Translations under genes and position numbers: made by a program
Notes under the pieces: generated by a model
What the model saw: only the letters and a program-made list of their open reading frames with translations
Database searches by the model: none
Told to the model about the DNA's origin: nothing
Shown: positions 18,863 to 28,820 of the stretch, in pieces
Layout: each line of letters opens with the position of its first letter
Position numbering within the stretch: position 1 is the stretch's first letter
Assembly: GCF_001515305.1 (NCBI RefSeq)
Contig: NZ_LNQV01000018.1
Coordinates: 1-64,000 of the forward strand
From: Aquitalea pelogenes
Lineage (GTDB): Bacteria > Pseudomonadota > Gammaproteobacteria > Burkholderiales > Chromobacteriaceae
Direction: 5' to 3'
Length of the DNA: 64,000 nucleotides

Positions 18863-19552
18863 CTAACCCTTGACAGGCGAGACCAACCCGGCAACCACAA
18901 ATGGCACAAGATACTTCACGATCATGTCTGGATCCCGCGCGGAAACAATCTGGCTGCGTGTGAAAATCTTCAGCACATCATTTCCGGCGAACGCGTTGAA
19001 CATGACGCTGAATGCAAAGTGCATTCTCCAGGCCAGCTCCTCCACCCCAAGCTCTGGCAGCGCATGATGAAATGCGCGCGAGTAGCGTTGCACGAACACA
19101 CTGTATTGCTGTGAGATGGTTTCACGCAGCAGCCGGTGGTTTTCCACCAGTGTGCGTGACAGAAGTCTGACAAACAGGGCCCCGCCCCTCGCAGGGTCCT
19201 TGGACAGCGCCAGACACGGCCGGATGAAGGTCGTGACCAAGCCTTCCACTGACAGCTTCTCTTCTCTTGCCTCCAGCTCGTCGAGTTCAGCCAGACAGGA
19301 CGCAATCAAGGGCGCCAGCCTGCGCATGAACACGGCTTCAAACAGTGCATCCTTCGAGCCGAAGTGATAGTTCACCGCGGCCAGGTTGACTTCGGCCTGC
19401 TGAGTAATCATGCGAAGCGAGGTAGCCTCGAATCCGTGCTCCACGAACAGACGCTCGGAAACGTCAAGAATGCGTGTTGCCGTATCCGGGCGGCTGGCTT
19501 CCATGTTCTCTTGTGCCTTTTTTGTACTTGCAGGGTATTTAGTCTTGTCCAT
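18863..19552 (-). CDS. psrA: TetR family transcriptional regulator, PsrA-like
   Basis: Acyl-CoA-responsive repressor of beta-oxidation by analogy with Pseudomonas PsrA. The TetR helix-turn-helix is at about residues 30-70 (ERLFVEHGFEATSLRMITQQAEVNLAAVNYHFGSKDALF, here quoted only for its NLAAVNYHFGSK core), which is nearly identical in PsrA. The C-terminal ligand domain fills the rest of 229 aa. A second ATG at 19504 preceded by AAGAGA is an alternative start. It leads the fad block (fadE is 26 nt downstream) and carries an operator over its own promoter, so autorepression is expected. Confidence 0.82.
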   Translation of the reverse strand: MDKTKYPASTKKAQENMEASRPDTATRILDVSERLFVEHGFEATSLRMITQQAEVNLAAVNYHFGSKDALFEAVFMRRLAPLIASCLAELDELEAREEKLSVEGLVTTFIRPCLALSKDPARGGALFVRLLSRTLVENHRLLRETISQQYSVFVQRYSRAFHHALPELGVEELAWRMHFAFSVMFNAFAGNDVLKIFTRSQIVSARDPDMIVKYLVPFVVAGLVSPVKG

Positions 19553-19574
19553 CTCAGCTTTCGAACAAGCGTTT

Positions 19575-19605
19575 CAAACTTACGTTTTAATTTGATCAGT
19601 GTCAA
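19575..19605 (-). promoter_or_regulatory. psrA promoter with overlapping PsrA-like operator
   Basis: On the minus strand a perfect -35 TTGACA (19605-19600) and -10 TAAGTT (19582-19577) are 17 bp apart. The operator-like AAAACG-N3-GTTTG (19588-19575) covers the -10 box, and the same half-site pattern occurs before fadL. Start of transcription would fall about 19570, leaving a ~20-nt leader. Confidence 0.6.
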
Positions 19606-19649
19606 GAGCCCCCTCCTTGCAATATGGATGGATTTCCAGTACACCATCG

Positions 19650-19684
19650 CGAAAACGGCAGTCTAAAGTCTAGACTGCCGTTCG
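19650..19684 (-). terminator. Terminator downstream of metZ
   Basis: AACGGCAGTCTA pairs with TAGACTGCCGTT (12 bp, 5-nt loop, 19654-19682). On the minus strand it runs into TTTTC. It starts 28 nt after the metZ stop and separates metZ from the psrA promoter. Confidence 0.7.
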
Positions 19685-19710
19685 TTTGAATGAAACGCAG
19701 GTATCAATAT

Positions 19711-20895
19711 TTAGTCAAGTCCACGCGCCAGGTCCTTTTTCAGGTCCTCGACATTTTCCAGGCCCACGGCCACCCGGATCAGGCCTTCCTCGATGCCGGC
19801 CTTCTGCCGCACTTCAGGGGCCACCCGCGCATGCGTGGTAGATGCCGGGTGGGTAATTGTACTCTTTACGTCGCCAAGATTGGCAGTCCGTGAAATCAGT
19901 TCCACACCATCAACCAGTCGCCACGCCCCGGCACGACCACCCTTCACCACAAACGACACCACCGCACCACCCGCATTTTGCTGACGCTGCGCCAGCTCAT
20001 GCTGCGGATGGCTGGGCAGTCCCGGGTAATACACCCGTTCGATGGCAGGGTGCGCCTCCAGCCAGCGCGCCAATTCCAAGGCATTGGCGCTGTGTTTTTC
20101 CATACGCAGCGACAAGGTTTCCAGACCGGACAACAACACCCAGGCATTGAACGGGGCCAGGGTCGGGCCGGCAGCGCGCACATGCAGGTAAACCTGCTCA
20201 ACCAGCACATCACTGCCCACGACCGCGCCGCCCATCACACGGCCATGACCATCCAGGTATTTGGTGGCGGAATGCATGACCAGATCAGCCCCCAGCTTCA
20301 GCGGCTGCTGCAAGGCCGGCGAACAAAAACTGTTATCCACCACCAGCAAGGCATTGTGTCGATGTGCAAGGTCGGCAATGGCCGCGATATCCGCAATCTC
20401 GGTCAGCGGATTGGAGGGCGTTTCCAGGAAAAACAGCTTGCTGTTGGGCTTGGCCGCAGCCTCCCATGCTGTCAGATCGCGTGCATCGACAAAGGTGGTT
20501 TCCACGCCGAATTTTGCCAGCAGCCCGGTAAACAGATTGGTGGTGGAACCGAACAGGCTTTGCGAGGAGACTATGTGATCACCTGCCTTGAGCAGGCTCA
20601 TCATGATGGCCTGTATGGCCGCCATACCGGTAGCCGTGGCGATGGCGCGCTCACCACCTTCCATCAACGCCAGTCGCTGCTGGAAGGCCGTGACGGTGGG
20701 GTTGGTGAAGCGGGAATAGGTATAACCTTCGATTTCACCCATGAACATGGCAGCAGCCTGCTCTGCCGACTCGTAACAGAAGCTGGAAGTCAGATGCAGG
20801 GCCTGGCTGTGTTCGCGATATTCACTGCTTTCACGGCCGCCACGTATTGCCAGTGTTTCAGGATGATATTGTTGCGGATTATTTTCGACTGACAT
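19711..20895 (-). CDS. metZ: O-succinylhomoserine sulfhydrylase
   Basis: PLP enzyme that makes homocysteine directly from O-succinylhomoserine and sulfide, bypassing cystathionine. The 394 aa (start MSVENNPQQ) show the Cys/Met-metabolism fold: YSRFTNPT, ATGMAAI, the aspartate in VVDNSFCSP and the PLP lysine in HSATKYLDGHGRV. The MetZ assignment over MetB or MetY rests on overall resemblance and on the purF-metZ adjacency seen in Neisseriales and Pseudomonas. An upstream ATG at 20934 would add 13 residues without better support. Confidence 0.87.
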   Translation of the reverse strand: MSVENNPQQYHPETLAIRGGRESSEYREHSQALHLTSSFCYESAEQAAAMFMGEIEGYTYSRFTNPTVTAFQQRLALMEGGERAIATATGMAAIQAIMMSLLKAGDHIVSSQSLFGSTTNLFTGLLAKFGVETTFVDARDLTAWEAAAKPNSKLFFLETPSNPLTEIADIAAIADLAHRHNALLVVDNSFCSPALQQPLKLGADLVMHSATKYLDGHGRVMGGAVVGSDVLVEQVYLHVRAAGPTLAPFNAWVLLSGLETLSLRMEKHSANALELARWLEAHPAIERVYYPGLPSHPQHELAQRQQNAGGAVVSFVVKGGRAGAWRLVDGVELISRTANLGDVKSTITHPASTTHARVAPEVRQKAGIEEGLIRVAVGLENVEDLKKDLARGLD

Positions 20896-21042
20896 GATGA
20901 TTCTCGAATCTTGTTGCCGGGAACAAGCCACCATGGCTTGCCACCGTCTTGTGCAGGCTATCTTGCCTGATCAGTACCCGTTATCTAAATGAAATTGCAG
21001 CATAACGATGTCAGCCATCGGCAGCATGCCCGCGCCACCATG

Positions 21043-21067
21043 AAAAAACCGGCCGAAGCCGGTTTTT
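21043..21067. terminator. Intrinsic terminator downstream of purF
   Basis: AAAAAACCGGC-CGAA-GCCGGTTTTT, 12 nt after the purF stop on the minus strand. The symmetric A/T tracts mean it can work in both directions. Confidence 0.88.
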
Positions 21068-21078
21068 CTGCGCCTGAC

Positions 21079-22611
21079 TTACATCAGGTTTTGCTCTGCC
21101 ACATTCAGGTTCAAATCAATCATCTGGGTGCTGACCGGATTTTCCTCTTTCTTGTCGGCACCGCGGGCACACTCGATGGCATCCAGATAAGCCGCCGTGA
21201 TATCACCGGTGATGTATTTGCCGTCAAAGCAGGAAGTTTCGAACTCATGCAGCTTCGGATTCACCGAATGCACTGCTTCTTGCAAGGCCGACAGGTCCTG
21301 GTAAATCACCGCATCTGCGCCGATTTCTGCCGCAATTTCCAGTTCGGTGCGACCGGTGGCCAGCAGCTCGGCACGGGTCGGCATGTCGATACCGTAAACA
21401 TTGGGGAAGCGGACCGCCGGTGCTGCGGAAGCAAAGTACACTTTCTTGGCACCAGCATCACGCGCCATCTGCACGATTTCCTTGGACGTGGTACCACGCA
21501 CGATGGAGTCATCCACCAGCAGTACATTGCGATCCTTGAATTCGCAGGCAACCGGGTTGAGCTTCTGGCGAACCGATTTCTTGCGCACAGCCTGACCCGG
21601 CATGATGAAGGTGCGGCCGATATAGCGGTTCTTGATGAAGCCTTCGCGGTATGGCAAGCCCAGGCTGTTGGCCAGTGCCAAGGCACTTGGGCGGCTGGTA
21701 TCCGGAATCGGCATGACTACGTCGATGTCCAGCTCCGGCAGCACACGGCGGATCTTCTCGCCCAGCTTCTCACCCATCACGATACGTGCCTGATAAACCG
21801 AAGCACCGTCAATCACCGAATCCGGGCGGGCAAAGTAGACATATTCGAACAGACAGGGCGCGTGGCGGACTTCCTTGGCACACTGACGGGCGTGGAAATC
21901 ACCATCGAAGCTGACAAACACACCCTCACCCGGCTCGACATCACGCAGCGTGCTGAAGCCGGAGCAGTCCAGCGCAACCGATTCAGAAGCAAACATGTAC
22001 TCGGTCTTGCCACTGCCCTGCGTACTGCCGATCACCAGCGGGCGAATGCCATTGGGGTCACGGAAAGCCACCAGGCCATAACCGGCGATCAGCGCCACCA
22101 CGGCATAAGCACCACGCACACGGCGATGCACGGCTTCGATGGCACCAAAGATGGCCTCCACGCTCAACTCAAAGCCCACCACACGCTCGGCCAGTTCATG
22201 GGCGAATACGTTGAGCAGGACTTCCGAGTCGGAATTGGTGTTGATGTGACGCAGGTCGTGACGGAACATGTCCGCCTTCAACTCGTCGGTATTGGTCAGG
22301 TTGCCGTTGTGCGCCAACACGATGCCGAAGGGCGAGTTGACATAGAACGGCTGAGCCTCGGCCAGACTGGAAGCAGAACCGGCCGTCGGGTAGCGCACGT
22401 GTGCGATACCGGCATTGCCCATCAGGGAGCGCATATTGCGGGTGCGGAATACATCGCGCACCATGCCGCTGCCCTTGTGCATGTGAAAGGTCTTGCCACT
22501 GGAGGTGACAATACCCGCCGCATCCTGCCCACGGTGCTGCAGCACTTGCAGTCCGTCATACAACAACTGATTGACGGGGGACTGCCCTACCACGCCTAGA
22601 ATTCCACACAT
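21079..22611 (-). CDS. purF: Amidophosphoribosyltransferase
   Basis: Commits PRPP to purine synthesis by replacing pyrophosphate with glutamine-derived ammonia. The 510 aa start at MCGILG, which leaves Cys2 as the N-terminal nucleophile after Met removal; the longer frame to 22632 would bury it. Visible motifs: Ntn glutaminase domain with HVRYPTAG and HNGNLTN, PRPP-binding [13 protein letters not shown] near residue 365. Gene order cvpA-purF is widely conserved, with metZ next. Confidence 0.97.
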   Translation of the reverse strand: MCGILGVVGQSPVNQLLYDGLQVLQHRGQDAAGIVTSSGKTFHMHKGSGMVRDVFRTRNMRSLMGNAGIAHVRYPTAGSASSLAEAQPFYVNSPFGIVLAHNGNLTNTDELKADMFRHDLRHINTNSDSEVLLNVFAHELAERVVGFELSVEAIFGAIEAVHRRVRGAYAVVALIAGYGLVAFRDPNGIRPLVIGSTQGSGKTEYMFASESVALDCSGFSTLRDVEPGEGVFVSFDGDFHARQCAKEVRHAPCLFEYVYFARPDSVIDGASVYQARIVMGEKLGEKIRRVLPELDIDVVMPIPDTSRPSALALANSLGLPYREGFIKNRYIGRTFIMPGQAVRKKSVRQKLNPVACEFKDRNVLLVDDSIVRGTTSKEIVQMARDAGAKKVYFASAAPAVRFPNVYGIDMPTRAELLATGRTELEIAAEIGADAVIYQDLSALQEAVHSVNPKLHEFETSCFDGKYITGDITAAYLDAIECARGADKKEENPVSTQMIDLNLNVAEQNLM

Positions 22612-22663
22612 TGCTCTACTCTCTCTTCCCAACTACCAGGATTTTCAGACAAAACCTACAGCC

Positions 22664-22712
22664 AAAGAAAAAGGCGGAAATCTTGAGGTGAAGATATCAA
22701 GATAATCCGCCT
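22664..22712 (-). terminator. Terminator-like hairpin between cvpA and purF
   Basis: AGGCGGA / TCCGCCT plus TCTTGA / TCAAGA with an internal loop (22672-22712), read on the minus strand into TTTTTC. It lies 12 nt after the cvpA stop and 60 nt before purF. Either purF has its own promoter in the remaining ~50 nt or this is a partial terminator within the operon. Confidence 0.55.
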
Positions 22713-22723
22713 GTTCCATCACA

Positions 22724-23218
22724 CTAACCGGTGTAATGCAGATTGTCTGCCAGCATGGCTGGCAGCCAGGGCCTTAATGACAAGGCCAGTGATTCGAATG
22801 GAGCGGCCAATACCGCATTCCTCCACATAGGCTGGCGCGGCATGTCACTCAAGCCGCCCACCAGCACCAGCACCGTGACCAGCACCAGCCCGCGAGCCAG
22901 GCCGAACACGGCACCCATCAATCGGTTCAGACCACCCAGACCGGCCGAATCCAGCAAACTGGTCAGGGTGATACGCAATAATGCCGTGGCCAGCCACGAC
23001 AGGAAAAACAACAGCACAAAAGAAGCCACCAGACGCAAACCCTGGCTTGGCAATTCGTTGGGCATGAAGCTTGCCACCAGTGGCGACAACTCCTTGGCAC
23101 ACCAGAAAGCCAGCAGCCAGGAGCCCAGCGACAGCACCTCGGCCACCAGGCCGCGCACCATGGCCACCAGCACGGAGCCAAGCAGGATGGCGATCACAAT
23201 GTAGTCAAAGACGGTCAT
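22724..23218 (-). CDS. cvpA: CvpA family inner-membrane protein
   Basis: 164-aa protein with four hydrophobic segments (about residues 5-22, 25-45, 63-85, 103-120) and the family N-terminus MTVFDYIVIAILL. In E. coli CvpA is needed for colicin V production and envelope or bile stress tolerance; the molecular function is not settled. Its position next to purF is conserved across proteobacteria. It starts 6 nt after the SPOR gene, so the two are co-transcribed. Confidence 0.92.
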   Translation of the reverse strand: MTVFDYIVIAILLGSVLVAMVRGLVAEVLSLGSWLLAFWCAKELSPLVASFMPNELPSQGLRLVASFVLLFFLSWLATALLRITLTSLLDSAGLGGLNRLMGAVFGLARGLVLVTVLVLVGGLSDMPRQPMWRNAVLAAPFESLALSLRPWLPAMLADNLHYTG

Positions 23219-23224
23219 CGTTGC

Positions 23225-24148
23225 TTACTTGCTCACGACAATGCCGGAAACCCCAGCCTGGGAAAGCTTGCGCAGTGCAGCTTCTGCTTCTGCCCGGCTG
23301 GCAAACGGCCCAACCCGCACACGGGTGACTTCACCCTTGCTGGTTTGCACCTTGCTGAAGTGGGCAGACACCCCAAGAGCAGACAACTTGTTCTTGAGTG
23401 CATCGGCCTTGGCCGGGTCTGACAGTGCCGCCAGCTGGATCACGGATTTGCCATTGCCGACATTATCCACTTTTTCCGGCTTGGACTCACTTTTCTTTAC
23501 AGCAGCCGGCTTGCTTGCCGGTTCGTCATCAAAATGACCAGACAAAATGGCTGCCGGGTCAGGCTGTTTATGCTTGGCCGGAGCGGGTTTCTCCGCCTTG
23601 GCAGGCTTGCTGTCAGCCACTACCGGCTGACGCGCTTCCACCGGTTTGCTGGCCACTTTCTTTTTCGGCGGCTCGTGCACCAGCGGCTGACTGGCGCCTT
23701 CCGGCGCCTTGGCCTTGGACTGCCCGGCGGCGATGGCACCTACCGTTGCCACCGCTGCAACTGCTGCAGGTGCCGCCACACTGGCAGTGGTGGCTGCAGG
23801 TTTGTCCGGCACCACGGAATTCAGATCTGCCGGCAGCTGGGTGCCGGCAGTTTTGGCAACCGGAGCAGACGCACTGGCCAGGGCCGGAGCCGATGCCACC
23901 GGCTTGCCAACAGCAGGTGCAGAAGCACTGGCCACATGCACGGCCGGGGGCAACGCAGTTTCTGCCGGAGCGCCGGAAGCTTCACTGGCGATCTCCACCG
24001 ACTCCGGGCGCATTTGCTGATCCGGCAGATGACCAACCACATTCCACAGGACGCCCGTGGATACCGTCACCAGCACAACCGCACCAACCAGGCGACGCCG
24101 GGCACGCTTGCGCAACAAAATCAGTTCATCGTGGGCAGACAGTGCCAT
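23225..24148 (-). CDS. SPOR domain-containing membrane protein (DedD-like)
   Basis: 307-aa bitopic protein: short cytoplasmic N-terminus rich in Lys/Arg (LLRKRARRRL), one membrane segment at about residues 18-38, a long Ala/Pro/Lys-rich periplasmic linker, and a C-terminal SPOR domain (VIQLAALSDPAKADALKNKL ... VRVGPFASRAEAEAALRKL). SPOR domains bind denuded septal peptidoglycan, so a role in cell division is likely, as for E. coli DedD at the same position between folC and cvpA. Start ATG 24148 has GAGG in front; the frame is open further upstream into folC. Confidence 0.88.
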   Translation of the reverse strand: MALSAHDELILLRKRARRRLVGAVVLVTVSTGVLWNVVGHLPDQQMRPESVEIASEASGAPAETALPPAVHVASASAPAVGKPVASAPALASASAPVAKTAGTQLPADLNSVVPDKPAATTASVAAPAAVAAVATVGAIAAGQSKAKAPEGASQPLVHEPPKKKVASKPVEARQPVVADSKPAKAEKPAPAKHKQPDPAAILSGHFDDEPASKPAAVKKSESKPEKVDNVGNGKSVIQLAALSDPAKADALKNKLSALGVSAHFSKVQTSKGEVTRVRVGPFASRAEAEAALRKLSQAGVSGIVVSK

Positions 24149-24155
24149 GCCATCC

Positions 24156-25423
24156 TCAAGTGCGTTGCCGACGGGCTTCCAGCACCTCGGCAACAGTGTG
24201 GAAAGAGCCAAAAACGGTAATTCTATCATTCTCGCCCGCTGCCGATAAGGCAGCTTGCCAGGCAGACGCAACATCTTCGAAGGCGCGCACCTTGCCGATG
24301 CCCAGCGCATTCAGTTGCGCGGCAATACCGGTGCCGCTCTGCCCGCGTGGCATATCAAGGCCAGCCACGAACCAGCCATCGAATTCATCCTTGGCCAGTT
24401 CGGCCACGGCAGCCAGGTCCTTGTCCGCCAGCATGGAAAATACTGCGTAACGGTTTTCGGCAAACGGCAACTGGCGCAGGCTGGCCACCATGGCCTTGAC
24501 CGCATGCGGGTTGTGACCGACATCCAGCACCACCACCGGCCGCCCGGCAATACCTGGAAACGACCGGGCCATTCCACTTCGACCAGACCTTGCTTGAGCG
24601 CACCAATACCGACCGGCAGGCGCTCATGCAGGCAGTCGAGCACTGCCAATGCAGCTGCGGCATTGCCCAGCTGGTAGCCACCACGCAGCGCAGGCATGGG
24701 CAAGGCATGGCGACGTGCACTACCCATCTGGAAGGACCATTGATTGTCCATGCGGCTATAGCTGTAATCGCGACCCAGCAGTTTGAGGTCGGCACCGATG
24801 GCCGCGGCATGATCCAGCAGGCGCTGCGGCGGCTGCGGGTCCGCGCAGATGGCAGGCTTGCCTGGTCGGTAGATGCCGGCTTTCTCGAAGCCGATATCCT
24901 CGCGGTTGTCACCCAGAATGGCAGCGTGGTCGATATCCACACTCACCACCACCGACACATCCGGCTCAAAGATGTTCACCGCGTCCAGACGTCCACCCAG
25001 GCCAACTTCCATGATGGCCACATCGACTTTTTCTTCGATAAAGCTGTGCATGGCACCCAGGGTGCCGAACTCGAAATAGGTCAGCGAAGTATCACCACGC
25101 GCCGCATCGATAGCCACAAAACTCTTGATGATGCGCTCATCACTCACTGGTTTGAGGTCGATCGCCACCCGCTCGTTATAGTGCTGGATGTGCGGCGAGG
25201 TATAACAGCCCACCTTGAAACCGGCACGCTGATACATGGTGGAGAGCATGGCACACACCGAACCCTTGCCATTGGTCCCGGCCACCATGATGACCGGAAA
25301 AGCAGGCTGCACCTGCATGGCATGCCACACTTTGCGTACCCGTTCCAGACCCATGTCTATGGTGGTGACATGCAGGCCTTCCAGCCATTGCAACCATTCG
25401 TTCAGCGTAGTTCTTTGCATCAT
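24156..25423 (-). CDS. folC: Bifunctional dihydrofolate/folylpolyglutamate synthase, interrupted by an apparent frameshift
   Basis: Adds glutamate to dihydropteroate and to folates. The N-terminal part has the ATP loop VAGTNGKGSVCAML and the catalytic segment EVGLGGRLDAVNIF. The reading frame is lost near 24541 inside PGRFQVLPG^RPVVVLDVGHNPHA, with the second half continuing in another frame to 24156. One added base in the GGGCGGCCGG stretch restores 422 aa, the normal length. Start ATG 25423 overlaps the ygfX stop (ATGA). Because the dihydrofolate synthase activity is normally essential, a sequencing deletion is more likely than a true null. Confidence 0.87.
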
Positions 25424-25881
25424 GGATTTTCCAAAACAGCAGGTGTAAGCCGCTCTGCTTCCGGATGGAACCACAGCAGATAGACCCGCAATTGCCGCAG
25501 TGCTTCCTGATCGGCACTATCCGGCAACAGCAGACAACTGTGACGACGGCCTGCGGCCGTCACATTGACGATGACAAACAAGGGAGACACAAAACAGTCG
25601 TCGCGCAACTGCACTTCAACAGTGCGGTCGCCTTGCAAGCACTGCATGCGGCCATGGGCATCCACTTCGATACGCCGCACCCTGTTAGGATTTCCCCAGC
25701 CGTTGGCACGCAAGGCAAGCCACCCCAGCAGAAACTGACAGGGCAGCAGTGCCCACATGCGCGGCTGATAAAGCATCAACAAGACAGCAGACAAGGCCAG
25801 CACGCACAACACCAAAAGCAAGAAGATGCGGGACGGACGTAATTGCAGCGCAAAGGGCGGCAGCAAGCGGGCCTTGTGCAT
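25420..25881 (-). CDS. YgfX (CptA)-like membrane protein
   Basis: 153 aa with two adjacent membrane segments (about residues 18-36 and 42-60) followed by a soluble part that contains a RRHSCLLLPDSADQEALRQLRVYL end typical of the YgfX family. E. coli YgfX was described as a toxin acting on FtsZ and MreB and partners with SdhE, which is not adjacent here. Sequence resemblance is moderate, so the name is tentative. Stop overlaps the folC start (ATGA). Confidence 0.6.
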   Translation of the reverse strand: MHKARLLPPFALQLRPSRIFLLLVLCVLALSAVLLMLYQPRMWALLPCQFLLGWLALRANGWGNPNRVRRIEVDAHGRMQCLQGDRTVEVQLRDDCFVSPLFVIVNVTAAGRRHSCLLLPDSADQEALRQLRVYLLWFHPEAERLTPAVLENP

Positions 25882-25889
25882 GAAATGGC

Positions 25890-26246
25890 TTACAGCTCAC
25901 CTGCCGGGCTGTTGCTGATATCACCCTCTACCGTGTCCAGTACGGTAGAGTGGATTTCCACATCAAACCATTCCCAGAAGGCCTTGAGCGACATGTCCTT
26001 GGGCCACAGGTCTTCGTCGTCATACCAGGACGCCACTTCAATCTTGAACAATTGTTCGTACTGTTCATCGATATGGGCAACCGCCTCTTCCGGCTCATTG
26101 AACTCCGGCAACAGGATCACCGTGCAGTCACTGCGCAGGCTGTCCAGGGTCAAATCCACCATATCGTTGCCGGGCACGGCATTCAGCCAGTCCAGAAATG
26201 GCTGTTTGGGTTTGATTACGGCAACCGAGCGGTCAACAAAATACAT
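25890..26246 (-). CDS. Conserved hypothetical acidic protein
   Basis: 118-aa soluble protein without signal or membrane segment. It is markedly acidic in the second half (DEQYEQLF ... WYDDEDLWPKDMSLKAFWEWFDVE). I do not recognise a domain. ATG 26246 is chosen because AAGGA precedes it. It starts the minus-strand run ygfX-folC-SPOR-cvpA and is divergent from uup. Confidence 0.75.
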   Translation of the reverse strand: MYFVDRSVAVIKPKQPFLDWLNAVPGNDMVDLTLDSLRSDCTVILLPEFNEPEEAVAHIDEQYEQLFKIEVASWYDDEDLWPKDMSLKAFWEWFDVEIHSTVLDTVEGDISNSPAGEL

Positions 26247-26355
26247 GGCATTCCTTTCCATTCCGAGTTGGCGCGCATTGTAACCCAAGTCCGCAAGGGC
26301 CAGCACGCCGCATGCTACAATTGCGGCCATTGAACCCTGATTACAAGATGCTGCA

Positions 26356-28271
26356 ATGTCATTGATTTCTGTTGAAAAGGCCTGCCTGGCTTTTGGCCAT
26401 CACGCTTTGCTGGATAATGTCGATTTCGCGCTGGAGCCGGGCGAAGTGGTTGGCCTGATTGGCCGCAATGGTGCCGGCAAGTCGTCCTTGCTCAAGGGCA
26501 TTGCGGGCGCCATCACGCTGGACGACGGGCGCATCAACATCAAGGGCGATGTGCGCGTGGCCTACGTGGCACAAGAGCCGGAACTCAACCCGGACGACAC
26601 CGTTTTTGACGCGGTTGCCAGCGGACTGGGCGAATTGAAAGCCTTGCTCAGCGAATACCATCAGGTTACCCAGCAACTGACCCAGCCGGATGCCGATCAT
26701 GAAACCGCGCTGGCATGCATGGAAACGCTGCAACACGCACTGGAAGCACGTGATGGCTGGCAGTTTGATGCGCTGATCTCCACCACCCTCTCCCACCTGG
26801 ACCTGCAAGCCGACACCCTGATCCGCGAATTGTCCGGTGGCTGGAAAAAACGCGTGGCACTGGCCCGTGCACTGGCGGCCAAGCCGGACGTGCTGCTGCT
26901 GGACGAACCGACCAACCATCTGGATGTTGCTGCCATCGAATGGCTGGAAGGCTTGCTGAAGAACTTCAGCGGCAGCGTACTGCTGATCACCCACGACCGC
27001 GCTTTCTGGACAATGTCGCCACCCGCATTGTGGAACTGGACCGTGGCATCCTGCGCAGCTATCCGGGCAGCTTCACCGCCTACCAGGTACGCAAGACCGA
27101 AGAAATCGCCATCGAGGAAGAGCAGAACCGCATTTTTGACAAATTCCATGCGCAGGAAGAAGTGTGGATCCGCAAGGGCATCGAGGCACGCCGTACTCGT
27201 AACGAAGGCCGTGTCCGCCGTCTGGAAGCCATCCGCCGCGAACGCAGCGCCCGGCGCGAACGCGTGGGACAGGTCAATTTCCAGCTGGATGCCGGCGAGC
27301 GCTCGGGCAAACTGGTGGCCGAGCTGGAACATGTCAGCAAGGGTTTTGAAGGCCGCACCCTGATCAAGGACTTCACCACCCGCATCCTGCGCGGTGACAA
27401 GATCGGCCTGATCGGCCCCAATGGTGCTGGCAAGACCACCTTGCTCAAGCTGATCCTGGGTCAGCTGGAAGCGGACAGCGGCAGCATCAAGCAAGGCAGC
27501 AAGCTGGAGATTGCCTACTTCGACCAGTTCCGCGAACAGCTGGACGACGACACCAGCGTGGCCGACATCATCAGCCAGGGCAATGACTTCGTCGAAATCG
27601 GCGGGGTGAAAAAGCATGTGATGAGTTACCTGGAAGACTTTCTGTTCTCGCCGCAACGTGCGCGCAGCCCGGTGCGCTCGCTGTCTGGTGGCGAACGTAA
27701 CCGCCTGTTGCTGGCCCGCCTGTTCACCCGTCCGGCCAATGTACTGGTACTGGATGAACCCACCAACGACCTGGACATCGACACGCTGGAACTTCTGGAA
27801 GACGTGATTGCTCAATACAGCGGCACGGTGTTTCTGGTCAGCCACGACCGGGCTTTCCTCGACAATGTGGTTACCCAGGTGATTGCCTTTGAAGGCAATG
27901 GTCAGCTGGAAGAATACCCGGGTGGCTATCAGGACTGGATCGACACCAAGGCGCGCATGGCAGCCATGGGAACAGTAGCCAGCAAGACCACCACGACAGC
28001 CAGCAAGCCGGCCACCCCGGCCAAGCCGGAGAAGCAGCGGAGCAATCGCAAGCTTTCTTATAATGAAACCCGCGAGCTGGCCGCACTGCCGGACGAGATT
28101 GCCGCTCTGGAACAGGAACAAGCCACACTGAACCAGCAACTGCTGGACCCGAACTGCTATCGCGACACCCCCAAGGAAGCCATTGCCTGGCAGCAGCGCA
28201 TTGAAGCCATCGACGAATTGCTGCTGGAAAAGCTGGCCCGCTGGGAAGAACTGGAGGCAAAACAATCATGA
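26356..28271 (+). CDS. uup: ABC-F ATPase Uup, interrupted by an apparent frameshift
   Basis: Soluble ABC-F protein with two nucleotide-binding domains and no membrane part, acting on ribosomes and linked to transposon excision control in E. coli. First domain: Walker A GRNGAGKSS near residue 36, signature LSGGWKKR, Walker B LLLDEPTNHLD. Second domain: GPNGAGKTT, LSGGERNR, LVLDEPTNDLD, then a coiled-coil C-terminus. The frame breaks near 27005 at THDRAF^LDNVATRIV: TTCTGGAC should read TTCCTGGAC or similar. One added base gives 638 aa (E. coli Uup 635). Stop overlaps the NlpC gene start (ATGA). Confidence 0.87.
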
Positions 28272-28818
28272 GTAAAACCCGGCCCACCCTGCCCTCCCCG
28301 CAACGCCGCCGCCTTTTGGGCGGTGCCATGCTGGGCACGCTGGCTTTGTGGCTGAGCGGCTGCGGCACACCGCCGAAGAAGACCAGCCACGTGCGCCCCT
28401 ATCCATCACAGGACAAAACGCTGTCTGCCCTGAAGGCAGATGGCGCGGGCCGGGAAATCCTCATGTACACCCTGGGGCTGCTGGATCTGGACTACAAGTT
28501 CGGTGGTGCCAACCCGGAAGCCGGGCTGGATTGCAGCGGCATGGTCAGCTACATCTACCTGAATGCGGTGGGAGTGAAGCTGCCGCACAATGCCGCCCAG
28601 ATCGCCAGCCTGGCGCGCCCCGTCAGCAACAGCCAGATGCAGGTAGGTGACCTGGTGTTCTTCAACACCATGAACCGCTCCTTCTCCCACATGGGCATTT
28701 ACATTGGCGACAACAAATTCGTGCATGCCCCGCGCACCAATAGCGCATCCGGGTAGACCGGCTGGACAACAGCTATTTCTCCGCCCGCTTCGAAGGGGCG
28801 CGTACCCTGTTTGCCTGA
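28268..28818 (+). CDS. NlpC/P60 family lipoprotein, interrupted by an apparent frameshift
   Basis: Probable periplasmic peptidoglycan endopeptidase (Spr/MepS-like). Signal peptide with basic QRRR and lipobox LSGC (Cys about residue 27). Catalytic Cys in GLDCSGMVSY, His in FSHMGIYIG, third residue in FVHAPR. The frame ends early at TAG 28754-28756 after NSASG. One base added near 28746 (GCGCATCC to GCGCCATCC) restores AIRVDRLDNSYFSARFEGARTLF and a 183-aa protein ending at TGA 28816-28818, immediately before the next gene, which supports the repaired reading. Confidence 0.83.
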
Positions 28819-28820
28819 AC

